DNA from: an uncultured Bacteroidales bacterium
Lineage (GTDB): Bacteria; Bacteroidota; Bacteroidia; Bacteroidales; F082
Direction: 5' to 3'
DNA: 10,456 nt
Assembly (NCBI GenBank): GCA_946410535.1
Contig: CAMKAR010000045.1
Coordinates: 1-10,456, forward strand
The notes beneath the pieces were generated by a model, which had not been told where the DNA came from, searched no databases, and saw nothing but the letters and a program-made list of their open reading frames with translations. The position numbers and the translations under genes were made by a program. Every line of letters starts with the position of its first letter. Position 1 is the stretch's first letter. This document shows, piece by piece, positions 1 to 6,553 of the stretch.

Positions 1-1436
1 ACAGCATCATGCACCTCATCGAGGACCATGCCCAACGCGCCGACATCCCCGTGCGCTTCGCCGCCTCCAAGCTCGTGGAAGGCGACCCCATCGTGCTCGA
101 AGCCTTGCAACTCACCCAAAACGAGAAAGAGACCTTGGAACACCTCATCGTACAGATGGAAGAGGAACGCGGCCTCGACCGCGCAGCGGCCATGGCTGAG
201 ATGCGTTTCTCCTTCATTAAGAAGCTGTGCGACAAGACAGTAGTGAAGCCCAAGGAAAGCAAGGAATACCGCCGCAGCCGCAAAATCGACAAGGTCTTGA
301 CCGGCAAATGGACCGCCATCCCGATCTTCGTCCTCGTCATGGTGGGCATCATCTGGCTCAGCATCGACGCGCTCGGTGCGCCCCTGCAAGACTGGCTCGA
401 CCAAGGCATCTCGTGGCTCGCCGGCATCGTCGGCACCGCTTTAGCCAACTGGAACGTCAGTCCCGCCGTGCAGTCGCTCGTCGTCGACGGCATCTTTGGC
501 GGCGTGGGCAGCGTGCTCAGTTTCGTGCCTATCATCATCTTGCTGTTTTTCTTCCTCAGCCTGCTCGAAGACAGCGGCTATATGGCCCGTGTGGCTTTCG
601 TCAGCGACAGCTTCTTGCGCAAACTCGGTCTCACCGGACACAGCATCGTACCCATGCTCATCGGCTTCGGCTGCACCGTGCCCGCCGTGATGGCCACGCG
701 CACCCTGCACTCCACCCACGACCGCTGGCGCACCGTTTTGCTCACGCCTTTCATGAGCTGTTCGGCCAAGATCCCGATCTACGGCTTCTTCACGAGCTAT
801 TTCTTCCCTGGCCATGGCGGCTTGGTGCTGATTTGCCTCTATCTGTTGGGCATCCTCGTCGGCATCGTCACGGCCTTGTTCACCAAATGGTTTGGCGACA
901 AGGGCGATGTGGCACCTTTCGTCATGGAGTTGCCCAACTATCGCCTGCCAAGTGCAAAGAACGTCGCCCACCTGCTTTGGGACAAGACCAAGGACTTCGT
1001 GCAACGCGCCTTCACGGTCATTTTCTTGGCCACATTGGTCATCTGGTTCCTGCAAACCTTTGATTTCCATTTCAATATGGTAGAGAATGGCGAAGGAAGC
1101 ATGTTGGCGAGCGTGGCCGGTTGGATTGCACCTGTGTTCCGGCCCATCGGACTGGGCAGCTGGCAAGTCGTCACGGCCTTGATTAGCGGTTTCATGGCCA
1201 AGGAGAGCGTCATTGCCACCTTGGAAGTCTTGAATGCCATGCCGCTGTTCACCTTGGCCAGCAGCGTCTCGATGTTGGTGTTCTGCCTGCTCTACACGCC
1301 TTGCGTGGCAGCCGTGGCCGCCATCCGTCGCGAGTTGGGCACCAAGTGGATGCTGTTCATCATCGCGTTCCAATGCGTCATCGCCTGGGTCGTCGCCTTC
1401 GTTGCTTACCTTATCGCCAACGCCGTCATCGCATGA
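1..1436 (+). CDS. feoB: Ferrous iron transporter FeoB, C-terminal part (5' end outside window)
   Basis: This is the membrane part of FeoB, the inner-membrane protein that imports Fe(II) with a cytoplasmic N-terminal G domain. The reading frame is open to the left edge, so the G domain lies outside the window; the ATG at 9 is internal. What remains begins in the soluble linker (DIPVRFAASKLVEGDP), then a basic stretch (KESKEYRRSRK) before the first membrane helix. The two Gate domains are recognisable: GGVGSVLSFVPIIILLFFFL, then LEDSGYMARVAF, GFGCTVPAVMATRTL and MSCSAKIPIYGFF, and later GSWQVVTALISGFMAKESVIATL-type sequence. The Cys in GCTVPA and the MSCSAK Cys are family-conserved. It ends with several hydrophobic segments, as complete FeoB proteins do. 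The stop overlaps the next start (ATGA), so the two are probably translationally coupled. Family assignment is very secure. Confidence 0.97.
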   Translation, partial: SIMHLIEDHAQRADIPVRFAASKLVEGDPIVLEALQLTQNEKETLEHLIVQMEEERGLDRAAAMAEMRFSFIKKLCDKTVVKPKESKEYRRSRKIDKVLTGKWTAIPIFVLVMVGIIWLSIDALGAPLQDWLDQGISWLAGIVGTALANWNVSPAVQSLVVDGIFGGVGSVLSFVPIIILLFFFLSLLEDSGYMARVAFVSDSFLRKLGLTGHSIVPMLIGFGCTVPAVMATRTLHSTHDRWRTVLLTPFMSCSAKIPIYGFFTSYFFPGHGGLVLICLYLLGILVGIVTALFTKWFGDKGDVAPFVMELPNYRLPSAKNVAHLLWDKTKDFVQRAFTVIFLATLVIWFLQTFDFHFNMVENGEGSMLASVAGWIAPVFRPIGLGSWQVVTALISGFMAKESVIATLEVLNAMPLFTLASSVSMLVFCLLYTPCVAAVAAIRRELGTKWMLFIIAFQCVIAWVVAFVAYLIANAVIA

Positions 1437-1603
1437 ACCTCGCTACCGTCATAGTGCTTTTGGTCGTCGCGGCGATGGTCGCTTTGGCCATCCACACTTT
1501 GCGAAGCGGCAAAGGCAAATGTTCCTGTGGCAGTGACGGAAAAAGCAAAGGGAATTGCAGCGGCTGTGCCAACTGTTCGGTTGACTGCCCGTTCAGGCGG
1601 TGA
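1433..1603 (+). CDS. FeoB-associated Cys-rich membrane protein, 56 aa
   Basis: The product is 56 residues. An N-terminal hydrophobic helix (NLATVIVLLVVAAMVALAIH) is followed by a short basic, cysteine-rich tail with KCSCG, NCSGCANC and VDC, seven cysteines in all. This matches the small FeoB-associated Cys-rich proteins encoded directly after feoB in many Bacteroidetes and Firmicutes. Their role is not established; a helper in Fe(II) handling at the FeoB pore is the usual suggestion. The start ATG overlaps the feoB stop (ATGA), which fixes the start and suggests coupled translation. Its TGA at 1601-1603 directly abuts the stop of the opposing btuF-like gene, leaving no room for a terminator between them. 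Confidence 0.9.
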   Translation: MNLATVIVLLVVAAMVALAIHTLRSGKGKCSCGSDGKSKGNCSGCANCSVDCPFRR

Positions 1604-2728
1604 TTACTTGCCCACTAAATGGTAGTATTTAGGCTGATAACCAGCCCATTCGCCCGTGAGGAGTTCGGGGTGGAAGAAATGAATGAAGTCGGCCAAAAGC
1701 AGGTCAGGCTCGCATTGCGACTGCTCGAAATAGCCCGTCGAGAGGATGTCGCACACGATGATTTTGCGGTTCTTGAAGGCGTCGAAAAGCGAATATACAG
1801 GGCTTTCCTTGGCTAACGACTCGTAGGTCATCGGGAACGGATTGGAATTGATGACGCGCCAATAGTCGGCCTTTTGCGCCTTGGCGAGGATACTCTCGGC
1901 ATCCATCGGCACACTGGCCGTCGATGGGTTGTCCTTCCAGATATAGTCGGCACCGGCATCGGCGAAGAGCTTGGCGATGTAGCTGCGACCACCTGCCACA
2001 TACCACTGCCCGTTGAAAGCCAAGTCGGAAAACACCGTTGGCCGCGTTTCCACATTGGCGCACAATCCTGAAAGGGCGTTGTAACGTCTTTCAATGTCGT
2101 CAAACCAAGCGTCGGCCTTGTCCTCGCAGCCCGTAAGCATCCCGATGACACGGATCCACTCGGCGCGACCCAAAGGCGTGTTTTCCATATAGTCTGCAAA
2201 GGGGAACAGCACCGCCCCTGTGACGTTCAGTCCACCTTGGTTGCCATCGAAATAAGGAGAATAAAGCAAGGCATCGGGCTTCAGCTGGATCATCCGCTCC
2301 ACGTCGGCGGCGGCCTCGGTACCAATGTCGTAAACCTTTTCCTGCGCCAACAGGCTAAGCATCGTGGAATCGACCACGAAACGGCCTTCGAGGATGCCTT
2401 TCACGCGGTCGATTTCCCCAAGACGCAAAAACACAGCCCATTGCGTGGCCGAAAACGAAATCACCGACTTGACCGGAACATTCAAAACGCCCTTCACATC
2501 GGCATCAACGGCCTTTGTCGTATCCTTGACAAAAGCGAACGAGCCTAACGAAAGCGTGGTGTCCCATGGGCAAAGCACCTCGGCGCGATAGCCGTAGTCT
2601 TTCTCGTAAATGGAGATGTTTCGGGCATAACGCATCAGATTGTCGCCTTGCGCCATCTCTTCAGTTTGTTTCGTTTGGTGGCTACAAGCCATCAAAGGAA
2701 ACAACAGCAAAAGCCAAAGTTTTCTCAT
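1604..2728 (-). CDS. btuF: BtuF-like periplasmic cobalamin-binding lipoprotein (ABC transporter substrate-binding protein)
   Basis: The product is 374 residues. It begins with a lipoprotein signal peptide (MRKLWLLLLFPLMAC, lipobox LMAC, lipidated Cys15), so it is probably tethered in the periplasm. The rest fits the helical-backbone metal/cobalamin receptor family (PF01497 type): an N-lobe with VPVKSVISFSATQWAVFLRLGE, the LLAQEKVYDIGTEAAADVERMIQLKPDALL-type block typical of the family, and a C-lobe with FNGQWYVAGGRSYIAKLFADAGADYIW. BtuF, FecB and FhuD relatives share this fold, so specificity cannot be read from the protein alone. The cobalamin riboswitch and the BtuG-like gene upstream argue for B12. 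A longer frame reaches 2851, but it lacks a signal peptide at its start. ATG at 2728 gives a clean lipoprotein start and overlaps the stop of the upstream CWC gene (ATGA). No BtuC or BtuD gene follows. Confidence 0.82.
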   Translation of the reverse strand: MRKLWLLLLFPLMACSHQTKQTEEMAQGDNLMRYARNISIYEKDYGYRAEVLCPWDTTLSLGSFAFVKDTTKAVDADVKGVLNVPVKSVISFSATQWAVFLRLGEIDRVKGILEGRFVVDSTMLSLLAQEKVYDIGTEAAADVERMIQLKPDALLYSPYFDGNQGGLNVTGAVLFPFADYMENTPLGRAEWIRVIGMLTGCEDKADAWFDDIERRYNALSGLCANVETRPTVFSDLAFNGQWYVAGGRSYIAKLFADAGADYIWKDNPSTASVPMDAESILAKAQKADYWRVINSNPFPMTYESLAKESPVYSLFDAFKNRKIIVCDILSTGYFEQSQCEPDLLLADFIHFFHPELLTGEWAGYQPKYYHLVGK

Positions 2729-2889
2729 TGTCGGTTCAGTTTTTCGAGACACTCCTTGCACAGGCAGTCGCTGTAATGCTCTTTCAAATATACTTTCGTG
2801 GCGTCGGTGAGCTTCACCTTGACACACCAGCAGTCCACTGAGTGGACGCACTCGAATGTTTTTCCGCAGCGGGGACAGGTTTTTGTCAT
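2725..2889 (-). CDS. Cysteine-rich CWC family mini-protein, 54 aa
   Basis: The product is 54 residues: TCPRCGKTFECVHSVDCWC near the N-terminus and SDCLCKECL near the C-terminus. This spacing (CPxCGxxFxC, CWC, DCLCxxC) is that of the Cys_rich_CWC family, small probable zinc-binding proteins without an established function. There is no signal peptide, so it should be cytoplasmic. ATG at 2889 is chosen because the frame upstream (to 2928) only adds residues translated through an intergenic hairpin. The TGA overlaps the btuF-like ATG (ATGA), so the two are probably co-translated. A link to cobalamin uptake is suggested only by this position. Confidence 0.85.
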   Translation of the reverse strand: MTKTCPRCGKTFECVHSVDCWCVKVKLTDATKVYLKEHYSDCLCKECLEKLNRQ

Positions 2890-2909
2890 TTGTTGATTTG
2901 TTTTAGAAA

Positions 2910-2938
2910 GTTCGGGCGGATGCGCCATCCGCCCGAAC
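2910..2938 (-). repeat. Perfect 13-bp hairpin between the btuG-like and CWC genes
   Basis: The arms 2910-2922 and 2926-2938 are exact reverse complements around a 3-nt loop (cgc). The stem is GC-rich. It is not followed by a T run in the transcription direction (ctttct), so it is not a standard terminator. It may stabilise or process the operon mRNA, or be part of a dispersed palindromic element together with the hairpin at 2945-2961. Confidence 0.8.
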
Positions 2939-2944
2939 AGAGCT

Positions 2945-2961
2945 GGGGATTTGCCATCCCC
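2945..2961 (-). repeat. Second short hairpin, 6-bp stem, next to the first
   Basis: GGGGAT (2945-2950) pairs with ATCCCC (2956-2961) around a 5-nt loop. Its core GGATTTGCCATCC (2947-2959) matches GGATGCGCCATCC (2918-2930) of the neighbouring hairpin at 11 of 13 positions, so the two look like diverged copies of one unit. It lies 14 nt past the btuG-like stop. Confidence 0.6.
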
Positions 2962-2975
2962 TCAAAGAATATCAA

Positions 2976-4043
2976 TTATTTAAACAACATTGCACTGGGG
3001 ATGAGGCCTGCCGTGAACGAAGCCAACAGCACGCCGTCGTTGGAATAGCGATACACCGTGCCGTTCATCACAAAGTTCTTGGCATCGGCGATGTAGATGT
3101 CGCCCGTCGTCGGCTCGACAGCCATATTGTAAAACATCGACTGAGGTTCGCCTTCGATAAGGAACGTCTCCGACAAACTCAACGTGGCGATGTCGAAACG
3201 GCGCACCACGTTGCCGTTGATAACATAAAGTTGGTCGCCCGACGAATTGGCCCTGACACACAAGGCTGTGCCTTCAAACTCGCATCGTTTTGCGGCGGTC
3301 TTCAGCTGCGGGTCGATTTCCCAAAGGGTAGGATTCTCGCCATCGACCTCCCATGTGGCGCCTTCGCAAAGCACCCACACATGGCCGTTCCTGTCGACCG
3401 CCATCGTGTTGGGCTCCTTCCCCACCGTGATTTCAGCGACCTTCACGTCGTTGTTGACATCGACTACTTGCACGGTGTTCTTCTCCACGCCTTGCACAAA
3501 GGTGTTCGACCAGTTGCTCACATAGAGTTCGTTGCCCACCAGCACCATCTTCTCCGTGGCCTTGCCCATCTCGATACTGCCCGAATGGGTCATGTCCTGC
3601 GGGTTGACAATCCACAATTGTGAACCGTACAAATCGCTGACGTAAGCCTTGTTGGGCGCAACGAACTGCATCTCGCGCGGCGAATAGAAATCGGTGAGGC
3701 GGAAAGGCTTCGTCGTGTCGCACACCATCGTGTTGGCATCCACCTTATAGATAAAGTTGCTGTTGTTGACGACGATGTAGAGCTTCCCATCGACCAGCGT
3801 CATGCTTTGTCCCACATCGCCCAAAGGAGCGTCGTTCACACGGTAAAACAGGTTGTTGGCCACCGTGTCGGCGACAGGGTCATAGAACGTCAAGGAGGCA
3901 TTGGAGTATTGGTAGGTGCCTTCGTTGAGCACCAACACGCCCGAACCCACCGAAAAGCCTTCGGGATTGACAGGCGGGTCGGGTTTGCAGGCGAACAACG
4001 TTACACCTAAAACTGCCAGCAACAACCATTTTTGTCTTTTCAT
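2976..4043 (-). CDS. btuG: BtuG-like surface beta-propeller lipoprotein (cobalamin capture)
   Basis: The product is 355 residues. The signal peptide MKRQKWLLLAVLGVTLFAC has lipobox LFAC with lipidated Cys19. The mature part resembles the DUF5074/YncE-type propeller that includes Bacteroides BtuG: GSGVLVLNEGTYQYSNASLT at the start, then LGDVGQSMTLVDGKLYIVVNNSN and FYSPREMQFVAPNKAYVSDL. Blade-like repeats follow roughly every 45-50 residues, for example GKLYIVVNN, NKAYVSDL, NELYVSNW, GHVWVLCEG, DQLYVINGN and GDIYIADA. In Bacteroides, BtuG is a cell-surface lipoprotein that binds B12 with extreme affinity and sits on the TonB-dependent receptor BtuB. Here the gene lies in a riboswitch-controlled operon, 11 nt after the T9SS gene 4055-5026 and 86 nt before the CWC gene. 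No BtuB gene is adjacent, which is odd for this family. Cobalamin as ligand is inferred from family and context. Confidence 0.85.
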   Translation of the reverse strand: MKRQKWLLLAVLGVTLFACKPDPPVNPEGFSVGSGVLVLNEGTYQYSNASLTFYDPVADTVANNLFYRVNDAPLGDVGQSMTLVDGKLYIVVNNSNFIYKVDANTMVCDTTKPFRLTDFYSPREMQFVAPNKAYVSDLYGSQLWIVNPQDMTHSGSIEMGKATEKMVLVGNELYVSNWSNTFVQGVEKNTVQVVDVNNDVKVAEITVGKEPNTMAVDRNGHVWVLCEGATWEVDGENPTLWEIDPQLKTAAKRCEFEGTALCVRANSSGDQLYVINGNVVRRFDIATLSLSETFLIEGEPQSMFYNMAVEPTTGDIYIADAKNFVMNGTVYRYSNDGVLLASFTAGLIPSAMLFK

Positions 4044-4054
4044 AACTCAATAAT

Positions 4055-5026
4055 TTATTGTTTCACAATACGTTTCGTAGCAATTCCACCTTCGCAAACG
4101 ACACGGACAAGATAAAGGCCATCTTCCAATACGCTCATGTCGATGGACGCGCTCGTCGAAGTCAGCACCAACTGACCGGCCATGTTGAACACCTCAACCA
4201 ATTGCAGCCCTTCTGCCTTGACTTGCAGACTACCTTTGACAGGGTTGGGATACATGGCCACGTGGACATTCTCGTTTTCAGCCACATCGTTGTGCGCCAA
4301 GTCGTGAATCACGCCGACGGCATCGAGGTCGAAGCCGCAGGAATTGAAAGCCGTGGGCCAGGGGTCGTTGACGAAATTACCTTCGGAGTCAACCGTGGCA
4401 TACTCAGGCTTTATGCTCCCCACCACATCGACGAGACGGACATGGGTGATCTTGTTCTTGTCGAGTAAGGCATTGTCTTCCAAATCGTCGAGGTCGAAAG
4501 GCGTGCCAAAGAAGGCCTTGTATTTTCCGGCAAAATTGTGAACCCATTCAGGCTTGAGGCCGTCGAAACTACCCACCTGATCTTCGGTTTGCACTGCCGA
4601 GATGGCGGGAAAACGGAAATAGTTCTTGCCGTCGGAACTTACCTCCACGAAAGCAAGCTCCAAGAAATAAAGGCTTGGGTCGGTGTCGTAGGCAAAGCCG
4701 TTCTCAAACACGGCAAAGTCGGGGCCTTCTCCATTAAAGATTGGCGAGTTGAAAGTCAACACGGCAATGCCACCGTCGCCGAGGCTGGCTACCATATTGT
4801 CGGCCTTGCCCAAAGCATCGGTATCGGAACCATATGAAGCCAAGCCATTGGCCGGTCGCGCGATGTTCTGCGGTCCGCGCTCAATAGCACAACCCGTAGC
4901 CCAAGCCACAAAAGCCGACGAGTCGGCATGAATGGCTGTGGTGCCGGCGACACCCGCAGGCGGTGCAAACTGCGCCCACAATGCCATCGGCACCAATGCC
5001 ATCACTATGGAAAAGAGTTTTCTCAT
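4055..5026 (-). CDS. T9SS-sorted cell-surface protein of the GPDFAVFENGF family, in the B12 operon
   Basis: The product is 323 residues. A Sec signal peptide (MRKLFSIVMALVPMALWAQ) is followed by one domain of about 230 residues. Its landmarks are WATGCAIERGPQNIA, LGDGGIAVLTFNSPI, GEGPDFAVFENGF, FLELAFVEVSSDGKNYFRFP, ITHVRLVDVVGSI and PTAFNSCGFDLDAVGVIH. This looks like a beta-sandwich surface family that I know only as 'cell surface protein', sometimes with PEP-CTERM or T9SS anchors; no biochemical function is known to me. The last 70 or so residues, from HVAMYPNPVKGSLQV to ATKRIVKQ, form a type A T9SS C-terminal sorting domain. It should therefore be exported across the outer membrane. The start overlaps the stop of gene 5023-6216 (ATGA), so the two T9SS proteins are likely made together. 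A B12-related role is inferred from the operon. Confidence 0.85.
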   Translation of the reverse strand: MRKLFSIVMALVPMALWAQFAPPAGVAGTTAIHADSSAFVAWATGCAIERGPQNIARPANGLASYGSDTDALGKADNMVASLGDGGIAVLTFNSPIFNGEGPDFAVFENGFAYDTDPSLYFLELAFVEVSSDGKNYFRFPAISAVQTEDQVGSFDGLKPEWVHNFAGKYKAFFGTPFDLDDLEDNALLDKNKITHVRLVDVVGSIKPEYATVDSEGNFVNDPWPTAFNSCGFDLDAVGVIHDLAHNDVAENENVHVAMYPNPVKGSLQVKAEGLQLVEVFNMAGQLVLTSTSASIDMSVLEDGLYLVRVVCEGGIATKRIVKQ

Positions 5027-6216
5027 TTCACGACGAGTTTTGCCGTGCCGACTGCGTTCTCGCTCTTCACGTTGATGAAATACACGCCAGCGTTCAGTTC
5101 GGTGGTGCTGATGCGCACTTGCTCGCCAGCCACGGCCTCAACGTTCATCGTGCTGACCATGCGGCCTTGCATGTCGTAGACCGAAACCTCGTTCAAGCCA
5201 GCATTGGCGATGGTCACAAAGGTCTCGCTCACAGCGGGATTCGGATAGACCGAAAGCGTAGTGTTGGCGTTTTCGTTCACATTGGTATAGACGCTCACGG
5301 GTTCGACGGGTTGTTCCCAAACGTAGGTCCATTCGGCGATTTCGGTGCCGCAAGCCACGTCGCCCCACTTGATGAAGTCGCCAGCGACGATTTCCTGTTG
5401 GTCATAGCCATACCAGGCCATCATGCCGTTGATGTTGTACATGAAGTAGGAATACTCCGAGACACCAAGGTTGAGCTCGCCGTCATTGTATTTGATGTCG
5501 TCGACACCCCAAGCGCCTTGCACATAGCTGAAACGGCCATCGGCGGCAGCAATGTCGTCCATCACTTCCTTGAGGATCTTGCTCTCGCCATCGAAACGAT
5601 AGCCCCAAGCCAAGCAGATGTTAGGCTCAGCCCAGTTGACGGCAAACACCACCTCGTTGGCGCCTTCGCCAATCCAGTATTGGATTTCGGAGAAGTCAAT
5701 CGTGGCTTCATCGGCCAAAGGATACACGGCAGCCACTTCTTTTGTCCAAACATAGAAGTAGTTCTCAGGATCGATGAGGGTGCCGCAGGATTCGTCACCC
5801 CACTTGATCCAGTCGCCGTCGGTCACTGTGATGTTGGTGTAGAGATCAGGAGCCGTTGCACCGTTCACGTTGAACATCCAATAGGAGCCAGCCAACTTCA
5901 GGTCGAGGACACCGTCGTTGAACTTGATGTCGCTCAGCCAACCACTGGCTGCGTCGTAATCGAAACGATAGTCAGCCTCGGCGATGGCGTCCATGACGTT
6001 TTCCACCGTGACGTGTTCTTCATTGAAGCGGTAGCCCCATGCCAAGGCCGTGTCAGGCTCGTTCCAGTTGACGATGAACACCACTTCGTTTTCACCTTCG
6101 CCAATCCAATAACGGATGTTGGCAGGGTCGATTGATGCGTCTTCCTGAGCGAAGACATTGGTCGTAAACAGACCGAAGATTCCCATGAGGAATGTTAAAG
6201 TAAAGATTTTACGCAT
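5023..6216 (-). CDS. T9SS-sorted protein with two tandem WGYRF domains, first gene after the cobalamin riboswitch
   Basis: The product is 397 residues. The signal peptide is MRKIFTLTFLMGIFGLFTTNVFAQ. Two homologous domains follow with a 144-residue period: residues ~30-160 and ~174-302. Both copies have YWIGEGxNEVVFxVNWxEP (36-54; 180-198), LAWGYRF (58-64; 202-208), an MDAIAEAD or MDDIAAAD helix, DIKFNDG or DIKYNDG, YWMFNVNG or YFMYNING, and GDWIKWGDESCGT or GDFIKWGDVACGT. The AWGYR...DAIAxAD signature is familiar from uncharacterised secreted proteins. The ending 'YWxFxVNG ... GD.IKW' resembles the DUF4430/transcobalamin-like C-terminal fold (inference from memory). Residues ~321-397 (LSVYPNPAVSETFVT to AKLVVK) are a type A T9SS sorting domain. 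ATG at 6216 gives a proper signal peptide and is preceded by the riboswitch leader. It is the gene most directly under riboswitch control. Cobalamin binding is a hypothesis. Confidence 0.85.
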   Translation of the reverse strand: MRKIFTLTFLMGIFGLFTTNVFAQEDASIDPANIRYWIGEGENEVVFIVNWNEPDTALAWGYRFNEEHVTVENVMDAIAEADYRFDYDAASGWLSDIKFNDGVLDLKLAGSYWMFNVNGATAPDLYTNITVTDGDWIKWGDESCGTLIDPENYFYVWTKEVAAVYPLADEATIDFSEIQYWIGEGANEVVFAVNWAEPNICLAWGYRFDGESKILKEVMDDIAAADGRFSYVQGAWGVDDIKYNDGELNLGVSEYSYFMYNINGMMAWYGYDQQEIVAGDFIKWGDVACGTEIAEWTYVWEQPVEPVSVYTNVNENANTTLSVYPNPAVSETFVTIANAGLNEVSVYDMQGRMVSTMNVEAVAGEQVRISTTELNAGVYFINVKSENAVGTAKLVVK

Positions 6217-6252
6217 AATAATATAATTTTTAGGTTTGACAATTCATTTCTT

Positions 6253-6353
6253 GACGCGCGACCTGAGACAAAGACTCGCGTCTCATGTCACGTAGTCTCG
6301 TGCCAACAAATGCCTCGGGAAATGGTAGTACACCTTATTATATTGCCATAAGG
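6253..6353 (-). promoter_or_regulatory. Probable riboswitch expression platform / leader hairpins
   Basis: This leader between the aptamer and the first start codon holds several short pairings. TGAGAC/GTCTCA joins 6280-6285 with 6264-6269. GACGCG/CGCGTC joins 6277-6282 with 6253-6258 and competes with the first. A further GAGAC at 6295-6299 can also pair with the GTCTC at 6265-6269. A separate hairpin, CCTTAT/ATAAGG, spans 6333-6353. None is followed by a T run, so translational control or mRNA stability seems likelier than simple termination. Confidence 0.4.
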
Positions 6354-6387
6354 AACGCCTGCTCTTGTCCCGAAAGCATCGTTTCGT

Positions 6388-6550
6388 CCGACAAACGGCA
6401 GGTCTTCTGACTTACTCCTTTAGGCTAAGCGCCTTCCCGAAAAACGAGGTTTTCAGTGGCATCGTGCTCAGCGTGAAGAGCTTACAGCAGCGGGAACTGC
6501 TCGGGATTCTCACCCGATTCCCTGTTGGGCCTCGCGGCACCGCTTATCGG
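6388..6550 (-). ncRNA. Cobalamin (AdoCbl) riboswitch aptamer
   Basis: Read on the minus strand, the conserved core of the cobalamin riboswitch is present in order. There is a P1 strand CCGATAAGC (6550-6542), then GGTGCC, then GGGAATCGGGTGAGAATCCC, then CCCGCTGCTGTAA. TGCCACTGAAAA (6461-6450), GGGAAGGC (6438-6431) and the B12 box AGTCAGAAGACCTGCC (6412-6397) follow. GTTTGTCGG (6396-6388) closes P1 with nine pairs, two or three of them wobbles. It lies about 170 nt upstream of the T9SS gene starting at 6216 and faces it. Riboswitches of this class lower expression of B12 uptake genes when cobalamin is bound, so the operon down to 1604 should be repressed by B12. Confidence 0.95.
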
Positions 6551-6553
6551 CGG

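Noticed and set aside
441..1373. Minus-strand open frame of 310 codons opposite feoB
   Set aside because: Low-complexity composition (His, Gln, Glu, Ala) and complete overlap with conserved FeoB coding sequence.
2729..2851. N-terminal extension of the btuF-like gene up to an ATG at 2851
   Set aside because: It would bury the lipoprotein signal peptide 41 residues inside the protein and fully overlap the CWC gene.
2890..2928. N-terminal extension of the CWC protein (MAHPPELSK...)
   Set aside because: These residues come from translating the intergenic hairpin; the conserved family region starts just after the ATG at 2889.
4963..6135. Plus-strand open frame of 390 codons opposite the tandem-domain T9SS gene
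   Set aside because: The minus-strand frame has a signal peptide, two internal repeats and a sorting domain; the plus frame has none and mirrors its codon bias.
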